From positions 1,116,001 to 1,180,000 of the forward strand of contig NZ_CP013387.1 of assembly GCF_001523745.2 (NCBI RefSeq): a DNA stretch of 64,000 nt, written 5' to 3'. Each line of letters opens with the position of its first letter. Within the stretch, counting starts at the first letter, position 1. This stretch comes from Burkholderia mayonis (GTDB lineage: Bacteria > Pseudomonadota > Gammaproteobacteria > Burkholderiales > Burkholderiaceae). This document shows, piece by piece, positions 62,448-64,000 of the stretch. Below the pieces are notes generated by a model. That model was not told where the DNA came from. It saw only the letters and a list, made by a program, of their open reading frames with translations, and did not search any database. A program made the translations under genes and the position numbers.

Positions 62448-63554
62448 ATGGAAGCATTGCAGCTACCCCAATTTCCCCTACCGTTTGAGTACAGATACCA
62501 TCCACACTTCGATGCCGACAATCCGGAGACCGATCGTTTTGAGGTGGCGGCGCGAGCTTACAGGGATCGATTTCAACTGTTTGATAGTGAACTTCAGCGA
62601 GAACGCGTGGGCAAGATCTTGTCGGCGAAGCTCGGCGCGCTATTTTATCCCGTTGGAAGCGACGAACTTCTCCAAGTCGGGGTTGATTTTGTTGTGTGGG
62701 GCTTCACACTCGATGACGAGTATTGCGACGAGGGGCCAATAAGCAGGGATCCGACGGTATTGATCAAGAAGCTCACCGAGATCCAGCATGCATGCGACAC
62801 ACCGGAATGCTCGATGTCTGATGATCGCTACGTACTCGCCATGCAGGATTTGAGGCGCCGGATTGATCGATATTCAAATCCGGTGCATGCCGGGCGATTT
62901 GTGGATGCTATACGCACTTACATGATCGGAGAGATGTGGAAGGCCGTGAATCCCAGGCCGTCCCTGAATGATTACGTCCTGATGCGTTTATATGGTGGTG
63001 GCGCTTGGGCCTATCCGGTGTTGGCGCACATCATCGCTGGCATCGATATCTCTCAGGAGGAATACGAAGACCGCCGGGTCCATGCGTTGGCTCAAATCAT
63101 AGGTACTATATGTGCGTTGGATACTGATCCCTTTTCCTACGTCAAGGAGCGCAGCCGCTCCGGCGAAAAGGAACACGATGTCATTACGGTGATACAACGC
63201 CAATTCAATTATTCGTTCGAGCAAGCCATAGATCACTACTTGGAGATGCGGGCTCAGGCTCTCAGCCTGTTCTTGCGACTGAGAGACGACGTTTATGCTA
63301 CAGCTTCTCCGGCCGTTCGCGCCTATATTGAATCGCAAGTTCTTTACTACGCAGGCGGTGAACATTGGACTCAGTCCACCTACCGTTATTCGCCGAGCGG
63401 CCTTGATATTAGCGACGAATTCGTGCGCGGCGGGTTTGTTAACGCCCCCGTACAGGAACGCTTTGAATCGTGGGGGCTGCCATCGATGGAATGGTGGTGG
63501 GAATACGATCCTGCACGTACGGCTGGTCAGGCTGGCGACAGGCGAACAGCTTGA
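62448..63554 (+). CDS. class I terpene synthase
   Basis: A 368-residue bacterial terpene cyclase. The Asp-rich motif is FTLDDEYCDEG (D89, D90, D94), like the DDxxxD form of 2-methylisoborneol-type synthases. The second metal motif reads TDPFSYVKE (residues 226-234) where NDxxSxxKE is normal: Asn is replaced by Thr, while D227, S230, K233 and E234 are kept. The C-terminal RY pair is present (HWTQSTYRY, R313-Y314). AAGGAAAAG precedes the ATG. GC is lower than in the rest of the window. The product is unknown; a methylated substrate is likely from the neighbouring methyltransferase. Confidence 0.88.
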   Translation: MEALQLPQFPLPFEYRYHPHFDADNPETDRFEVAARAYRDRFQLFDSELQRERVGKILSAKLGALFYPVGSDELLQVGVDFVVWGFTLDDEYCDEGPISRDPTVLIKKLTEIQHACDTPECSMSDDRYVLAMQDLRRRIDRYSNPVHAGRFVDAIRTYMIGEMWKAVNPRPSLNDYVLMRLYGGGAWAYPVLAHIIAGIDISQEEYEDRRVHALAQIIGTICALDTDPFSYVKERSRSGEKEHDVITVIQRQFNYSFEQAIDHYLEMRAQALSLFLRLRDDVYATASPAVRAYIESQVLYYAGGEHWTQSTYRYSPSGLDISDEFVRGGFVNAPVQERFESWGLPSMEWWWEYDPARTAGQAGDRRTA

Positions 63555-63585
63555 ATCGAGCAGATTGCCGTGAAAGGTGTATTTC

Positions 63586-64000
63586 ATGCACGGATGGAAA
63601 ATGGCCATGCATTCCACGTCCGATAGTCATCGCGCCGCCATCGACGCAAGCTCGGCGCAGGTCGCCGACGATGAGATCCTTACGAAACTTCGACAGGTGC
63701 TGGCCGGAATGGGGGATGGCGGGCGGATAAGCGCATCCGTGTATGACACTGCGCAGGTTTTGCGCTTTGCGCAATTGCCGGGTGATGCATCTGCTGCCTA
63801 CGCTTGGCTGCTCGACAAGCAGCGGCACGACGGCGGCTGGGGAGAATCTGACGACCCGATGCATCGTTTGGCACCCACCATTGCAGCCATGCTTGCGCTT
63901 CATGAATGCGCTTGCGACGTGCGGTATGGGGCCGCGCTGAACGCTGGAAGTGTCTTCCTGGCACAACAAGATCTGTCACGGCTGTCTGTATTGCCTGACG
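63586..64000 (+). CDS. class II terpene cyclase (squalene-hopene/labdane-like), 5' part
   Basis: Runs out of the window after about 138 residues. SVYDTAQVLRFAQ (the conserved DTA of bacterial class II diterpene cyclases) is followed by a QW-like repeat WLLDKQRHDGGWGESDDPMH and HRLAPTIAAMLALHE, typical of the alpha/alpha barrel. Class II enzymes start cyclisation by protonation with a DxDD motif, which would lie outside the window. The start may be 63586 (after AAAGGTG) or 63601. It follows the class I synthase by 31 bases on the same strand. Confidence 0.75.
   Translation, partial: MHGWKMAMHSTSDSHRAAIDASSAQVADDEILTKLRQVLAGMGDGGRISASVYDTAQVLRFAQLPGDASAAYAWLLDKQRHDGGWGESDDPMHRLAPTIAAMLALHECACDVRYGAALNAGSVFLAQQDLSRLSVLPD

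Noticed and set aside
1..64000. tRNA, rRNA, riboswitch or replication origin
   Set aside because: No cloverleaf, rRNA core, FMN element before ribA, or cluster of DnaA/iteron sites was recognised. A tRNAscan-SE and Infernal run would be needed to exclude small ones.

Overview
The window looks like chromosome 2 of a Burkholderia of the pseudomallei/thailandensis group. It is high-GC throughout. It carries a porin that I recognise as Omp38/OpcP-like, a CepI/CepR-type quorum-sensing locus with rsaM in between, a YadA-type adhesin with an extended signal peptide, DUF4148 and YXWGXW proteins, and many shared-substrate catabolic operons. The species cannot be fixed from the sequence alone. No rRNA or tRNA gene and no CRISPR array was seen.

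Layout. 1-12.9 kb is a catabolic locus: DsbA-like protein, aldo/keto reductase, MoaF-like protein, SDR, LuxR regulator, phenylacetaldehyde-type dehydrogenase, class III aminotransferase, APC permease with a DUF3156 partner, AraC regulator and porin. It is probably for amine or amino-acid use. A shared motif (TGCCAATTTG...) lies before the dehydrogenase, the permease and the porin. 13-17 kb holds a decayed GNAT, a LysE exporter whose start codon appears to be ATA, a GNAT, an ArsR/Old-Yellow-Enzyme pair and a YXWGXW protein. 17.6-18.8 kb is the major porin. 19.1-22.4 kb is an IS21 element lodged between two different IS110 remnants. 22.8-25.6 kb carries rnk, a DUF4148 protein, a CBS protein and ribA. 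25.6-28.5 kb is the AHL quorum-sensing locus (synthase, rsaM, regulator) with an unknown gene downstream of the synthase. 28.5-32.4 kb holds MgtC, a 7-bp tandem repeat, a phosphoesterase, a nitroreductase and AlkB.

32.5-48.5 kb is a large aromatic-degradation island. It has an IclR regulator and a divergent porin, then a 15-gene run: Rieske ferredoxin, small HTH-like protein, Rieske oxygenase, SDR, cupin, alpha/beta hydrolase, second IclR, second SDR, TPP enzyme, aspartate-dehydrogenase-like protein, aldehyde dehydrogenase, extradiol-type VOC protein, ferredoxin reductase and an AAHS-like MFS importer. Two matching 16-bp GTTCC-N6-GGAAC palindromes sit in the divergent control region. The oxygenase chain (ferredoxin, oxygenase, reductase) is complete, but I cannot name the substrate.

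49-55 kb holds a trimeric autotransporter adhesin with an OmpA-type lipoprotein, a UspA protein and an amidase. 55-64 kb is the most unusual part. A second set of MEP-pathway genes lies on the minus strand: dxs is intact, while ispH and ispG are broken. The ispG tail is fused in frame to a truncated tyrosine recombinase. Divergent from dxs runs a C-methyltransferase, a class I terpene synthase and the start of a class II (squalene-hopene/labdane-like) cyclase, which leaves the window. Together these suggest a methylated, non-canonical terpenoid pathway (compare sodorifen-type clusters, which also pair DXS, a prenyl-diphosphate methyltransferase and a cyclase), with part of its precursor supply module decaying.
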